Part shown: piece after piece, positions 1 through 8,208 of the stretch
How the letters are laid out: the number at the start of each line of letters is the position of its first letter
Position numbering within the stretch: the first letter of the stretch is position 1
Origin: Bacillota bacterium
GTDB taxonomy: Bacteria; Bacillota; Clostridia; Christensenellales; CAG-138
Direction of reading: 5' to 3'
Length of the DNA: 64,000 nucleotides
Assembly: GCA_023390655.1 (NCBI GenBank)
Contig: JAEWCL010000003.1
Location: forward strand, 461,771 to 525,770
The notes under the pieces: model-generated
The model's database searches: none
The model's input: only the letters and a program-made list of their open reading frames with translations
Told to the model about the DNA's origin: nothing
Position numbers and translations under genes: made by a program

Positions 1-1
1 A

Positions 2-1903
2 AGGCTGTTTGTATTTGCCGTATTGCCGCCTATAGCGCTTTTCATGCTGGTCTGGCTGCACCTGGAAAAATCCTTGGCGCTGATTCCGGTTCTGGTGCTG
101 CTGCTGTGTGTCCTTTTGATCGGCATGGCAAAAACAACGGGAAGGCAGATCAACCGGAAGCTAGCCGAAGGCGACCGGATTCCAGGCGCACTTTTGGAGG
201 TGTTTGCGATCGCCGTACTTCCGGCCATCCTGCTGTGCGCGTTCGCCTTTTCGCCGGAAAAGGATGGGCAGCTGCAGTCGGAAGCGCTGGTGCGGTTTGT
301 AGAGGATTTGGGGGATGTGCTGGATGGACGGGATGAAAACTATTCCGCCATGCGCACCTTTGATATCGGAAAATCCGGGTTCTCTCCGTTGGGGGACCGC
401 CTTGGCGGCGATATTACGCTGGACAATACGGTGGTCATGAGGGTCAGAACCTCGATGCCCATGCGCCTGACGGGCGCTGTATTTGATACCTATGACGGAT
501 CGAGCTGGACCGATGCGGGGGGCATGGGCGGATACCGGTACATGGGCGCGTTCTTTCAGGGAAAACGCCGCGAGGTGTTCGGCGTGGATAAGCCCTATGG
601 CGGCAAAAAGGCAAAGGACTTGTACTATAAGGTCACCTCTCCGCTATCCTTGAACATTTCCTATGACGCGCACGGCAATACCGTATTCTATGCCGGTATG
701 CTCCAATCCGTCAAACGTTCCGATTTTGACGCGCACCAGACGTATTACAACCGTCAGGCGGAGCTGATCACAAAAAAGGTACAGTGGTCGCTCCACTATA
801 CGCTTGAAACGGTGGCGTTTAACCGCGGTGCAAAGGACTTTGATCAAAACATGCTGGCATTGGAGGCGGTCGCATCCGCTGCGCGGGACAAAAGCATGGA
901 GGGGATCAACGCCTATTATCTGCAATTGCCGGAAGCCCTGCCGGCTTCCGTTTATGAGGCGGCGCAGCGCATTACGCAGGGGCTTACAACGCCGTATGAA
1001 AAGGCGATTGCGATTGAACGCTGGCTCAACGAAACCTGCATCTATACGCTCACCCCGGGAACCCCGCCGGAGGACAGGGATTTTGTAGCGTACTTTCTGG
1101 AAACGAAAAAAGGCTATTGCGTATACTATGCAAGCGCATTGACGGTACTTGCCCGCTGCGCGGGACTGCCCGCGCGCTATGTCACCGGCTTTGCGCTCAA
1201 GCAGGACCCGGAACTTACCTCCTCTTTTTCGTACGTCGCCACCAACGCCACCGCGCACGCATGGACGCAGATTTACTTTGCGGGAATTGGCTGGGTGGAT
1301 TTTGACGCTACCGGCTGGAATTTCTTTGAGCCGACCATCGTAGAGGATTTGGAGTATGACGATATCAAGCCACAGCGCCCCAGCAAAAATACCGGCGCGC
1401 AACAGGAGGAGAGCGGCCCCGCACAGACACAGGCGCAGGTTGATGCGGCAGGAGAACATGGAATATCGCCCGGCGTGAAGATCACGCTCATCAGCGTGCT
1501 GTCCCTTGTTCTGGCGGCTGCCATATGGATGGGTGTGCGCGTAGTATTGCTGTTGACCGATGGGAAACGGTATTATAAGCGCATGCAGCGGCAGCATACG
1601 GACAGGGGGCAACGACTGGATGCATGCTATACGAGGATTGTACGCCAGCTGGCGTTCTGGGGGATCCGGCAGGAAGCGGGGGACACGATTGCGACATTCG
1701 CCGCCCGGGCGGACCGATGCCTTGGGGCAACCGATATGGCTACGGTCTGCGGCCCCGTGATGCGCATGCGGTTTGGACTGATGGAGCCCTTGGAAGCGGA
1801 TGTGGAAAGCATCTGTGCGTTGAGCGCCGCATTGGAAGCGCGGCTGCGCAGGGAGCTTGGACTGATGCGCTATCTGTGGCGGCGGATTGTAGTGGGGAGG
1901 TAA
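2..1903 (+). CDS. Transglutaminase-like membrane protein (5' end outside window)
   Basis: The reading frame is open from base 2, so the true start probably lies upstream of the window; a TTG at 23 is only an internal candidate. The visible part begins with hydrophobic segments, continues with a long extracytoplasmic region, and carries a transglutaminase core. The putative catalytic triad is the Cys in KKGYCVYYAS (about residue 366 counted from base 23), the His in ATAHAWTQ (about 412) and the Asp in WVDFDATG (426-428). A further membrane helix follows (around 490-515), then a basic cytoplasmic tail. This matches the TgpA-type layout of membrane helices, transglutaminase core, helix and tail. 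In such proteins the core faces outside the membrane; the substrate is unknown. A protease-like role in place of cross-linking is possible. Confidence 0.85.
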   Translation, partial: RLFVFAVLPPIALFMLVWLHLEKSLALIPVLVLLLCVLLIGMAKTTGRQINRKLAEGDRIPGALLEVFAIAVLPAILLCAFAFSPEKDGQLQSEALVRFVEDLGDVLDGRDENYSAMRTFDIGKSGFSPLGDRLGGDITLDNTVVMRVRTSMPMRLTGAVFDTYDGSSWTDAGGMGGYRYMGAFFQGKRREVFGVDKPYGGKKAKDLYYKVTSPLSLNISYDAHGNTVFYAGMLQSVKRSDFDAHQTYYNRQAELITKKVQWSLHYTLETVAFNRGAKDFDQNMLALEAVASAARDKSMEGINAYYLQLPEALPASVYEAAQRITQGLTTPYEKAIAIERWLNETCIYTLTPGTPPEDRDFVAYFLETKKGYCVYYASALTVLARCAGLPARYVTGFALKQDPELTSSFSYVATNATAHAWTQIYFAGIGWVDFDATGWNFFEPTIVEDLEYDDIKPQRPSKNTGAQQEESGPAQTQAQVDAAGEHGISPGVKITLISVLSLVLAAAIWMGVRVVLLLTDGKRYYKRMQRQHTDRGQRLDACYTRIVRQLAFWGIRQEAGDTIATFAARADRCLGATDMATVCGPVMRMRFGLMEPLEADVESICALSAALEARLRRELGLMRYLWRRIVVGR

Positions 1904-1952
1904 AGAGGCGCTACGGCGTTCCACGTTGTATACTGCCGCCGCTTTCAAAATC

Positions 1953-1961
1953 TGCTATACT
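1953..1961 (+). promoter_or_regulatory. Possible extended -10 promoter for gpsA
   Basis: TATACT at 1956-1961 is preceded by TG at 1953-1954, the extended -10 form used by the housekeeping sigma factor. No good -35 box lies at the right distance. It is about 48 bases upstream of the gpsA start, in the only gap before that gene. Confidence 0.35.
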
Positions 1962-2008
1962 GGTAACGGCAAACGCAAAACTTCAAAGGAACAGGAAAGA
2001 GGATTATC

Positions 2009-2965
2009 GTGCGGATTGGCGTGATTGGTTGCGGAAGATGGGGCTCGTTTATTGCATGGTATCTGGATAGGATCGGACATGAGGTGGCGCTGTATGGGCG
2101 GGCGCAGTCTCCCCATATGGAACAGCTTGTGCGTACACGTACCAACGGCTTGGTGACATTTGACGAGCGCGTCAGGCTTACAACCTCACTCGCAGATGCC
2201 GCAGCGCCTGAGACGATTGTGATCTCCATCAGCGCGCAAAGCCTACGCTCGCTTATGGAAGAGCTGCACGCAATGGCACTTACAAACAAGACCTTTGTGC
2301 TCTGTATGAAGGGCGTTGAGATTGGCTCGGGCAAGCGGCTGACTCAGATTGCAGCCGAATATATGCACCCTACCTGCCATGCGGCGGTGTGGCTTGGGCC
2401 CGGGCATGTGCAGGAATTTTGCAGTGGTACCCCCAACTGCATGGTGATTGACAGCGGGGAAGAGGCGGTGACAAAGATGCTGGTGGACGCGTTCTCCAGC
2501 GACCTGATCCGTTTTTATTACGGGCGCGACCTGATCGGCAATGAAATTGGCGCCGCTGCAAAGAACGTCATCGGCATTGCGGCGGGCATATTGGATGGAC
2601 TGGGCCTTTCCACACTTAAGGGCGCGCTGGCGTCGAGAGGGACGAGAGAGGTCGGCCGTCTCATTCAGGCAATGGGAGGGAGCGAGCTTTCCGCCTACGG
2701 CCTATGCCATCTTGGCGATTACGGCGCCACGGTGTTTTCCGCTTACAGCCACAACCGCAGCTATGGCGAGGCATTTGTAAAAGGGGAAAAGATGGAGGAG
2801 CTTGCAGAAGGCGTGCATACCGTGCGCGCGCTGATGACTTTGAGCGAATGCTATCAGGTGGAACTGCCCATCTGCCAGGCGGTATATGCCGCCCTGTATG
2901 AAGGGGTGGATGTGCGGGACGCGCTGGAACGCTTGTTTACCCGCAGCCTGAAATCGGAATTCTAA
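2009..2965 (+). CDS. gpsA: NAD(P)H-dependent glycerol-3-phosphate dehydrogenase
   Basis: Reduces dihydroxyacetone phosphate to sn-glycerol-3-phosphate, the backbone for phospholipid synthesis in the cytosol. The N-terminus has the Rossmann nucleotide-binding motif GVIGCGRWG. The C-terminal helical substrate domain contains the conserved GNEIGAAAKNVIGIAAGI stretch with the catalytic lysine. At 318 residues it is slightly shorter than typical GpsA (about 330-340). The GTG start at 2009 follows a purine-rich GGAAAGAGG stretch. The gene is followed closely by a strong terminator hairpin at 3001-3030 and looks like its own transcription unit. Confidence 0.93.
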   Translation: MRIGVIGCGRWGSFIAWYLDRIGHEVALYGRAQSPHMEQLVRTRTNGLVTFDERVRLTTSLADAAAPETIVISISAQSLRSLMEELHAMALTNKTFVLCMKGVEIGSGKRLTQIAAEYMHPTCHAAVWLGPGHVQEFCSGTPNCMVIDSGEEAVTKMLVDAFSSDLIRFYYGRDLIGNEIGAAAKNVIGIAAGILDGLGLSTLKGALASRGTREVGRLIQAMGGSELSAYGLCHLGDYGATVFSAYSHNRSYGEAFVKGEKMEELAEGVHTVRALMTLSECYQVELPICQAVYAALYEGVDVRDALERLFTRSLKSEF

Positions 2966-3000
2966 GAGCTTTTATACGCCGGATACTTCCATCATTCTCA

Positions 3001-3030
3001 AAAAAAAGTGGCTGCAACAGCCACTTTTTT
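3001..3030 (+). terminator. Intrinsic terminator after gpsA (bidirectional)
   Basis: An A-run, GTGGCTG, a short loop, CAGCCAC and a T-run form a strong hairpin. The symmetric A and T runs let it work in both directions, so it can also stop transcripts of the minus-strand gene ending at 3071. A second small hairpin, CCCGCC-GTCA-GGCGGG at 3042-3057, lies between the two. Confidence 0.85.
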
Positions 3031-3070
3031 AATATGCCAAACCCGCCGTCAGGCGGGCTAAGAAATGCAA

Positions 3071-3385
3071 TCACCTTGCAGACAGCATTTGGTCAATATA
3101 GGTGCGCAGCGTAGCGCCATCGACCGCGCCCAGCAAACCGCCTACCGCTACGAGGATGGCAACGGCGACACTGACATTGTCAATCGTAATATTGGTGTTG
3201 TTGTTCCCATTGCCGATATCCCGCAATATTGTTCTCAGATGCTGATCCTGATCCTGGCCCTGTAGCTGCGCCTGCAACTGGGCCTGCAGCTGTGCCTGAT
3301 TCTGCTCCTGCAGCTGCGCCTGATCATAATAATAAGGTTCCTGATAGTTGTCATAACAGGAGTTACAGCAGCAACCATTACACAT
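3071..3385 (-). CDS. Small Cys-rich, Gln-repeat protein, possibly spore-surface
   Basis: A 104-residue protein with three parts. The N-terminus is rich in Cys and Tyr (MCNGCCCNSCYDNY). The middle is a Gln/Ala/Leu repeat, QAQLQ-like, about residues 23-47. The C-terminal half is Asn/Thr-rich (GNGNNNTNITIDN) and then hydrophobic. A strong ribosome binding site, AGGAGAGGAGGAAGAG, lies just before the ATG at 3385. I do not recognise a named family. Cys-rich N-termini and low-complexity Gln/Asn tracts are seen in clostridial spore coat or exosporium proteins, so that role is a guess from composition. The gene stands alone between gpsA and a SpoVB-like gene. The strong ribosome binding site argues that it is real. 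Confidence 0.7.
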   Translation of the reverse strand: MCNGCCCNSCYDNYQEPYYYDQAQLQEQNQAQLQAQLQAQLQGQDQDQHLRTILRDIGNGNNNTNITIDNVSVAVAILVAVGGLLGAVDGATLRTYIDQMLSAR

Positions 3386-3412
3386 AAACTCTTCCTCCTC
3401 TCCTTTGTAGTT

Positions 3413-3440
3413 ACTATATAATATTAAGCCTCAATTCCAA
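3413..3440 (-). promoter_or_regulatory. Candidate promoter for the Cys/Gln-rich gene
   Basis: Read on the minus strand, TTGGAA (3435-3440), a 16-base spacer and TATAGT (3413-3418) form a plausible housekeeping promoter. It lies about 28 bases upstream of the start codon. No clear sporulation-sigma motif was recognised, so this does not settle when the gene is expressed. Confidence 0.35.
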
Positions 3441-3644
3441 ATGTTACAGATACACGGCGCATATATACCAATCATTCCGCTTAAACAACAGAAATACGCA
3501 CAGAATATATGCTTTCATAATAGGATGCATGAACTGGCTTTGCGGGAGATGAAAATACGGATCAATTTCGTGTGGAGACCCCAATTGCCGCCCGCATGCA
3601 ACCCGTGCGGCAACATGCATATGAATCAACTGGGCATCATAAAC

Positions 3645-3678
3645 AAACCGGTTTTCAAAGCGGGAAGCCGGTTTTTTT
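3645..3678 (+). terminator. Orphan intrinsic terminator
   Basis: AAACCGG (3645-3651) pairs with CCGGTTT (3668-3674), with further wobble pairing inside and a T-run to 3678. The upstream gpsA already has its own terminator and no plus-strand gene lies between, so its transcript is unassigned. Confidence 0.6.
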
Positions 3679-3830
3679 ATGCCGATTCGCAGGGGAAAAC
3701 GCCGGGTCCTGCGGATGAACTTTTAAAAATGACAGGTTTCTTGCACATCCTTGTATGATGAACCCACCCGCTCCATATACATGAATAGTCGCCCGGTCGT
3801 TCCGGACGGCTGCAGGAGGAGGGGCGGACA

Positions 3831-5408
3831 TTGCTCAACAAAAAGACATTTTTCTATCAGGCGGCGCTGCTTGCCCTCTCAAACAGCGCGCTGCTGCTTT
3901 TGGGCTTTGCATACCGTGTGCTGCTGGGACGGCTGGCAGGGCCGGAGGGGATGGGCGTCTATACGCTGACCATACAGGTGTATTCCATCGTGATGTCCGT
4001 GTGCGTTGCCGGGCTTTGCGTTGGCGTCACGCATGTTACGGCATCTCTTGCGGCGCAGCAGGATATTTTGGGCATCAAGCGGCTGGTACGCTTTGCGGTA
4101 ATGTGCTTTCTGGCGCTGCTTTGCGTGATGGCGGCGCCGATCCTTCTGCTTCGGGAGCAGATCGCGGCGAACATCCTTGGAGATGCGCGCACCGCAAACG
4201 CGCTGTGGATGATTTTGCTATGCATCCTGCTCACGGGTGTGGAAAATATTTTGAAGGCAGCCTTCAATGGTGCGCGCACGGTGCGCTTCACTGCCATATC
4301 GGAACTTGGTGAGCAGACGTTCCGCATTGTGCTTGCGGCGCTGTTGCTTTCCCGCTATGTGAACGGGGATCATGGATATACCGCGTTTTTGATCATCATG
4401 GTCATGACGCTGAGCGAGCTCTACAGCGTGCTCTTTTTAGGCATTTCCTATTTTGCAAAATTTCGCGGCGTCCACACCAAAAAGAAGGCAAGGCAAGGCA
4501 TACGGCGCAGCTTTTTGAAAATCGCCGTTCCGTCCGCGTTGACCTCCATGCTTTCCAATGTATTTGCGTCGATTTCGGTGGTGATCTTTCCATCGCGGCT
4601 GATGCTTTCAGGCTACACCAGGGTGGAAGCGGTAAGCGCGCTGGGATTGATTTCCGGCATGGTGGTGCCGGTGCTGATGCTGCCCTCAGCGCTTGTGGGC
4701 GCGCTGAGTACGCTGCTGATGCCAAGCATTGCGTCAAGCATTTCCCGCAGGGACCATCCGGATCTCATCCGCAAGGTTAACAAGGGTATCGAAGCGGCGG
4801 GGCTTCTCGGCCTGCCTGCGACAGCCGTGCTCCTGCCCTATACACCCATGCTGTGTGCGCTGCTCTATGGGCAGACGGTACCGCCTGCCCTTGCGGATGC
4901 GCTGAGCCTGCAGGCAATTACCATCTACTATTTGAGCATTACAACAAGCATATTGAATGGGCTTGGCAAGCAAAAGCAGGTGCTGATCCTTGCCGCCATA
5001 GGCGAAGCGCTGCAGCTTGCGCTGGTATGGGTGTTGACGGCAATGCCAAGCCTGCATGTGTATGGGTATATCATCGGCATGCTCTCAGGAGACCTGCTGC
5101 GCGTGGTGGTGGGGTTTGTACTGATCCGCAGGGCGACGCATACGCGCCCGCGCCTGTTCCATGGGGGCATTGTGCCCGCCGCCTGCGCCATTATTCTGTA
5201 CGCAAGCGTCAGAATTCTATTCTTCTGGGGGTTGCAGCACGGCATGACGGCGATTGGCGCGATGCTTGTAAGCATTCCTGTCTGCATAGGGCTCTATTTC
5301 CTGCTGCTGCGCCTGCTCGGTGTGCGGGTTTGGGCATATTTCCAAAGGATCGTCTTCCGCAAAGACCCTTCCCGTGCGAACGGGCCAGAGGTGGAGGCGG
5401 TGCCGTAG
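3831..5408 (+). CDS. SpoVB/MurJ-type polysaccharide flippase
   Basis: A 525-residue polytopic membrane protein of the MOP/MATE superfamily, with about 14 predicted helices and an N-terminal motif (YRVLLGRLAGPEGMGVYTL) typical of SpoVB and related lipid-linked oligosaccharide flippases. These move lipid-linked wall or capsule precursors across the cytoplasmic membrane; SpoVB itself acts in spore cortex synthesis. The TTG start at 3831 is supported by AGGAGGAGGGG about 9 bases upstream, and the same start keeps the whole first helix. It is a single-gene unit ended by the hairpin at 5416-5443. MurJ-like or other polysaccharide export roles cannot be separated by sequence alone. Confidence 0.87.
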   Translation: MLNKKTFFYQAALLALSNSALLLLGFAYRVLLGRLAGPEGMGVYTLTIQVYSIVMSVCVAGLCVGVTHVTASLAAQQDILGIKRLVRFAVMCFLALLCVMAAPILLLREQIAANILGDARTANALWMILLCILLTGVENILKAAFNGARTVRFTAISELGEQTFRIVLAALLLSRYVNGDHGYTAFLIIMVMTLSELYSVLFLGISYFAKFRGVHTKKKARQGIRRSFLKIAVPSALTSMLSNVFASISVVIFPSRLMLSGYTRVEAVSALGLISGMVVPVLMLPSALVGALSTLLMPSIASSISRRDHPDLIRKVNKGIEAAGLLGLPATAVLLPYTPMLCALLYGQTVPPALADALSLQAITIYYLSITTSILNGLGKQKQVLILAAIGEALQLALVWVLTAMPSLHVYGYIIGMLSGDLLRVVVGFVLIRRATHTRPRLFHGGIVPAACAIILYASVRILFFWGLQHGMTAIGAMLVSIPVCIGLYFLLLRLLGVRVWAYFQRIVFRKDPSRANGPEVEAVP

Positions 5409-5415
5409 TATAAAA

Positions 5416-5443
5416 GAAGAGCCGGGAATTCTCCCGGCTCTTC
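5416..5443. terminator. Bidirectional terminator between convergent genes
   Basis: A perfect 12-base stem, GAAGAGCCGGGA (5416-5427) with TCCCGGCTCTTC (5432-5443) and loop ATTC, lies between the converging flippase and hydrogenase genes. A short A-run precedes it on the plus strand, which favours minus-strand termination. The plus-strand T-run is weak. Confidence 0.75.
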
Positions 5444-5456
5444 TGCCGCCTGATCG

Positions 5457-7205
5457 TTATTTTGTGGTGTTCAGGTACCGATCCCGTGCGACATAGTGCG
5501 TGTGCAACAGCTCGTGCGATTTGTGCCCGCCCGGTGAGCCCAGATAATCCGCATAAATCTTCTGTATGGCGGGGCTCTGGTGGCTCTTGCGGTAGGTCAT
5601 TTGTGCATCTTCGGCGTAGGTGGCCCGGGTGCGCTCCACGCGCGGGTCAATATCATAGCGTGTGCGCGCGTCCACAATCGGCTGCCCGCCGCCGCTCACG
5701 CAGCCGCCGGGACAGCCCATGATTTCAATGAAGTGGTAGTTCTTTTCGCCGCTCTTGACAGCGTCAAGAAGCTTGCCGGCGTTTGCCGTGCCGTGGGCGA
5801 CAGCGACATTGACTTCTATCCCGCCGATGGAGATCGTCGCTTCCTTGATACCGGCAAGGCCCCGCACATCGGAATATTCAATACCCTGCAGGTCTTCGCC
5901 CGCAAGGATGTCGGCGACCGTACGCAGGGCCGCTTCCATCACGCCGCCCGTCACGCCGAATATGGTGGCGGCGCCGGTGGAATCGCCCAGGATATCGTCA
6001 AATTCTTCATCCGGCAGGTTTATAAAATCAATGCCCGCAAGCTTGATCATGGCGGCAAGCTCGCGCGTGGTGATGTTGGCGTCCACATCCCGGTAGCCGT
6101 CCCGGCCCATTTCCGGGCGGTTGATCTCGAATTTTTTTGCCGTGCAGGGCATGACGGAAGCCACATAGATGTCCTTCGGGTCAAGGCCGTTCTGCTCGGC
6201 AAAGTAGGTCTTGGTGATCGCGCCCTGCATCTGGTTCGGGCTCTTGCAGGTGGAGAGGTTCCCTAAAAACTCGGGGTAGAAGTGTTCGCAGTATTTTACC
6301 CAGCCGGGGCTGCAGGAGGTGATCATGGGCAGGGTGCCGCCGTCCTTTATACGGCCTAAAAGCTCCGTCCCTTCTTCCATAATGGTCAGGTCCGCAGCAA
6401 ACTGCACGTCGAACACCTTGTTGGCCCCGAGGCGGCGCATGGCGGCGGCAAGTTTGCCGGTACAGCGCGTGCCCATGGGCATGCCGAACATCTCGCCGAT
6501 GCCAACGCGCACGGCGGGCGCGGGCTGGAAGATGACGTACTTCTTTGGATCGCTCAAAGCGTCCCAAACGGGCTGGGTGGCGTCCTTTTCCGTGAGCGCG
6601 CCGGTGGGGCAGGCGATGATGCACTGCCCGCAGTTGATGCAGGCGATGTCGTTGAGGCTCTTGTTGAATATGGAGCCGATCTCTGTTTGGAAGCCGCGGT
6701 TCTGCAGGCCGATCGCATAGACGCCCTGCGTCTTTTCGCAGGCCGCGATACAGCGGCGGCAGAGGATGCATTTGTTGTTGTCACGGATGACGGAGGGGGA
6801 GAGCGTATCGATGGTTTTCTCGATGCGCGCGCCGTCAAACGGGATATCTGTAATCCCAAGCTCATCCGCAAGCGATTGCAGCTCGCAGGTGGTGTTGCGT
6901 TTGCAGGTCAGGCAGGAGCGGTCATGGTCGGATAAAATCAGCTCCAGCACGGCGCGGCGGGCGGAAAGCACCTTGGGCGAGGAAGTGCGGATTTCAAGCC
7001 CCTCTGAAACAGGGTATACGCATGCGGCCTGAAGCTTGCCGGTTTTGACCTCCTCTACCAGGCACATACGGCATGCGCCGATGTTGTTGAGCCCTTTCAG
7101 GTTGCACAGCGTTGGGATACGGATGCCTTCGCGGCGCGCCGCTTCAAGAACTGTAGCGTGCTCATGCACTGTGACGGAACGCCCGTCAATGACCATCGTT
7201 ACCAT
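5457..7205 (-). CDS. [FeFe] hydrogenase, HydA/HndD type
   Basis: A 582-residue iron hydrogenase that reversibly reduces protons to H2. From the N-terminus it has a [2Fe-2S] ferredoxin domain (Cys34, 45, 48, 62), the His/Cys cluster motif SDHDRSCLTC, and two [4Fe-4S] motifs (CILCRRCIAAC and CINCGQCIIAC). The H-cluster signatures are all present: TSCSPGW, MPCTAKK and GCPGGC. The length fits the NADH-linked, electron-bifurcating HydA/HndD group. No HydB or HydC partner is adjacent, so partners must be elsewhere or absent. The first ATG is chosen because AGGAAGG lies 8 bases upstream. A promoter with an internal palindrome is at 7266-7294. Confidence 0.95.
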   Translation of the reverse strand: MVTMVIDGRSVTVHEHATVLEAARREGIRIPTLCNLKGLNNIGACRMCLVEEVKTGKLQAACVYPVSEGLEIRTSSPKVLSARRAVLELILSDHDRSCLTCKRNTTCELQSLADELGITDIPFDGARIEKTIDTLSPSVIRDNNKCILCRRCIAACEKTQGVYAIGLQNRGFQTEIGSIFNKSLNDIACINCGQCIIACPTGALTEKDATQPVWDALSDPKKYVIFQPAPAVRVGIGEMFGMPMGTRCTGKLAAAMRRLGANKVFDVQFAADLTIMEEGTELLGRIKDGGTLPMITSCSPGWVKYCEHFYPEFLGNLSTCKSPNQMQGAITKTYFAEQNGLDPKDIYVASVMPCTAKKFEINRPEMGRDGYRDVDANITTRELAAMIKLAGIDFINLPDEEFDDILGDSTGAATIFGVTGGVMEAALRTVADILAGEDLQGIEYSDVRGLAGIKEATISIGGIEVNVAVAHGTANAGKLLDAVKSGEKNYHFIEIMGCPGGCVSGGGQPIVDARTRYDIDPRVERTRATYAEDAQMTYRKSHQSPAIQKIYADYLGSPGGHKSHELLHTHYVARDRYLNTTK

Positions 7206-7265
7206 GCGTGTCTTCCTTCCTCAGCGATCAAATTGAAATGATATTTTTTTGACGATTATAAATAT

Positions 7266-7294
7266 AGAATACTGTCTATATAGACGGAAGTCAA
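7266..7294 (-). promoter_or_regulatory. Hydrogenase promoter with a palindrome in the spacer
   Basis: On the minus strand, TTGACT (7289-7294), a 17-base spacer and TATTCT (7266-7271) form a near-consensus promoter. The spacer contains the perfect 12-base palindrome GTCTATATAGAC (7274-7285), well placed to be an operator for a dimeric regulator. The regulator is not identifiable from this. Confidence 0.65.
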
Positions 7295-7327
7295 TATGGT
7301 CTTAAGGAAATGTTTACAAATTATTGT

Positions 7328-7357
7328 TTGATGCGCCACATTGGGCGGCGGTATAAT
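7328..7357 (+). promoter_or_regulatory. Promoter for the ABC transporter operon
   Basis: TTGATG (7328-7333), an 18-base spacer and a consensus TATAAT (7352-7357) face the ABC operon and diverge from the hydrogenase promoter. The transcript leader would be about 100 bases. No terminator hairpin was seen in it. Confidence 0.55.
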
Positions 7358-7466
7358 ACAGAAGGTTACAAAAATATGACGTTCATATGAAACCATTTGC
7401 GTCCCTGAGACGTTATTATAGTTTAGATGGATCATTACAGCAGGGCAGGAAGCCTATGGGGGGATC

Positions 7467-8171
7467 ATGGAGCAAAACGCCGGGCATTTAATTGAACTAA
7501 GAAACGTAATAAAAACATACCATGTGGGGACGTCCCCCATCAAAGCGCTCAACGGCGTGGATCTTACGCTCAACAGCGGCGATATCTGCTGCATCGTAGG
7601 CCGTTCCGGCTCGGGAAAATCCACATTGTTGAATCTTCTTGCGGGGCTGGAGCAGCCCACAAGCGGGGAAATCATCATCGCCCGCATGCATATCGAGCGC
7701 ATGACACAAAGCGAGTTGATCGTATTCCGGCAGAAAAAAGTCGGGTTTATTTTTCAGTCCTTTAATCTCATGCCTTACTACACGGCGCTTGAGAACGTGT
7801 CGCTGCCGCTGTCGTTCCGCGGGGTAAACAAAGCCAAGCGGGATAAGATTGCTCGGGATATGTTAAAGGCGGTGGGCTTGGGTACGCATATGAACCATAA
7901 GCCCACGCAGATGAGCGGCGGGCAGCAGCAGCGCGTCGGCATTGCGCGGGCGCTGGTAAGCGATCCGGAGATCGTGTTCGCGGACGAGCCGACGGGCAAC
8001 CTCGATTCCAAGACCTCCGACGAGGTCATGCATCTGATTACGGACATTGCCCGCGAGCGGGGAAAAACGCTGATCATGGTAACGCATGACGCGAACATGG
8101 CCGCTTTTACGGACAAAGCCGTGCATATACTGGACGGAAAAATCACAGATATCGAAACCAAAGCACATTGA
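7467..8171 (+). CDS. ABC transporter ATP-binding protein, MacB/LolD type
   Basis: A 234-residue ATPase with all the usual motifs: Walker A GRSGSGKST, Q-loop FQSF, signature MSGGQQQR, Walker B IVFADEPTGNLD and the switch His in VTHD. The ADEPTGNLD form is typical of the MacB/LolD/FtsE group, which drives mechanotransmission or export instead of import. It precedes a secreted Ig-like protein and a MacB-like permease on the same strand, with short gaps, so the three likely form one complex. The substrate is unknown. Confidence 0.9.
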   Translation: MEQNAGHLIELRNVIKTYHVGTSPIKALNGVDLTLNSGDICCIVGRSGSGKSTLLNLLAGLEQPTSGEIIIARMHIERMTQSELIVFRQKKVGFIFQSFNLMPYYTALENVSLPLSFRGVNKAKRDKIARDMLKAVGLGTHMNHKPTQMSGGQQQRVGIARALVSDPEIVFADEPTGNLDSKTSDEVMHLITDIARERGKTLIMVTHDANMAAFTDKAVHILDGKITDIETKAH

Positions 8172-8208
8172 ACTCAAATTACGTGACGGATATACAGGAG
8201 GACAGGGT

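Larger units (their letters stand above)
3386..3830. other. 445-base gene-free stretch with RNA-like structure
   Basis: No convincing gene was found. A 105-codon reading frame (3441-3758) runs straight through the terminator hairpin at 3645-3678, has no ribosome binding site and is not called. The stretch holds the minus-strand promoter at 3413-3440, an inverted repeat TTGCCGC (3585-3591) / GCGGCAA (3607-3613), and the orphan plus-strand terminator. It may encode a small RNA of unknown type. The last 150 bases lead into the flippase gene. Confidence 0.5.

Noticed and set aside
644..1948. 434-codon open frame on the minus strand
   Set aside because: Shadow of the transglutaminase gene; composition is nonsense-like and there is no start signal.
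3441..3758. 105-codon open frame between the Cys/Gln gene and the flippase
   Set aside because: Runs through a strong terminator hairpin, has no ribosome binding site and no family resemblance.
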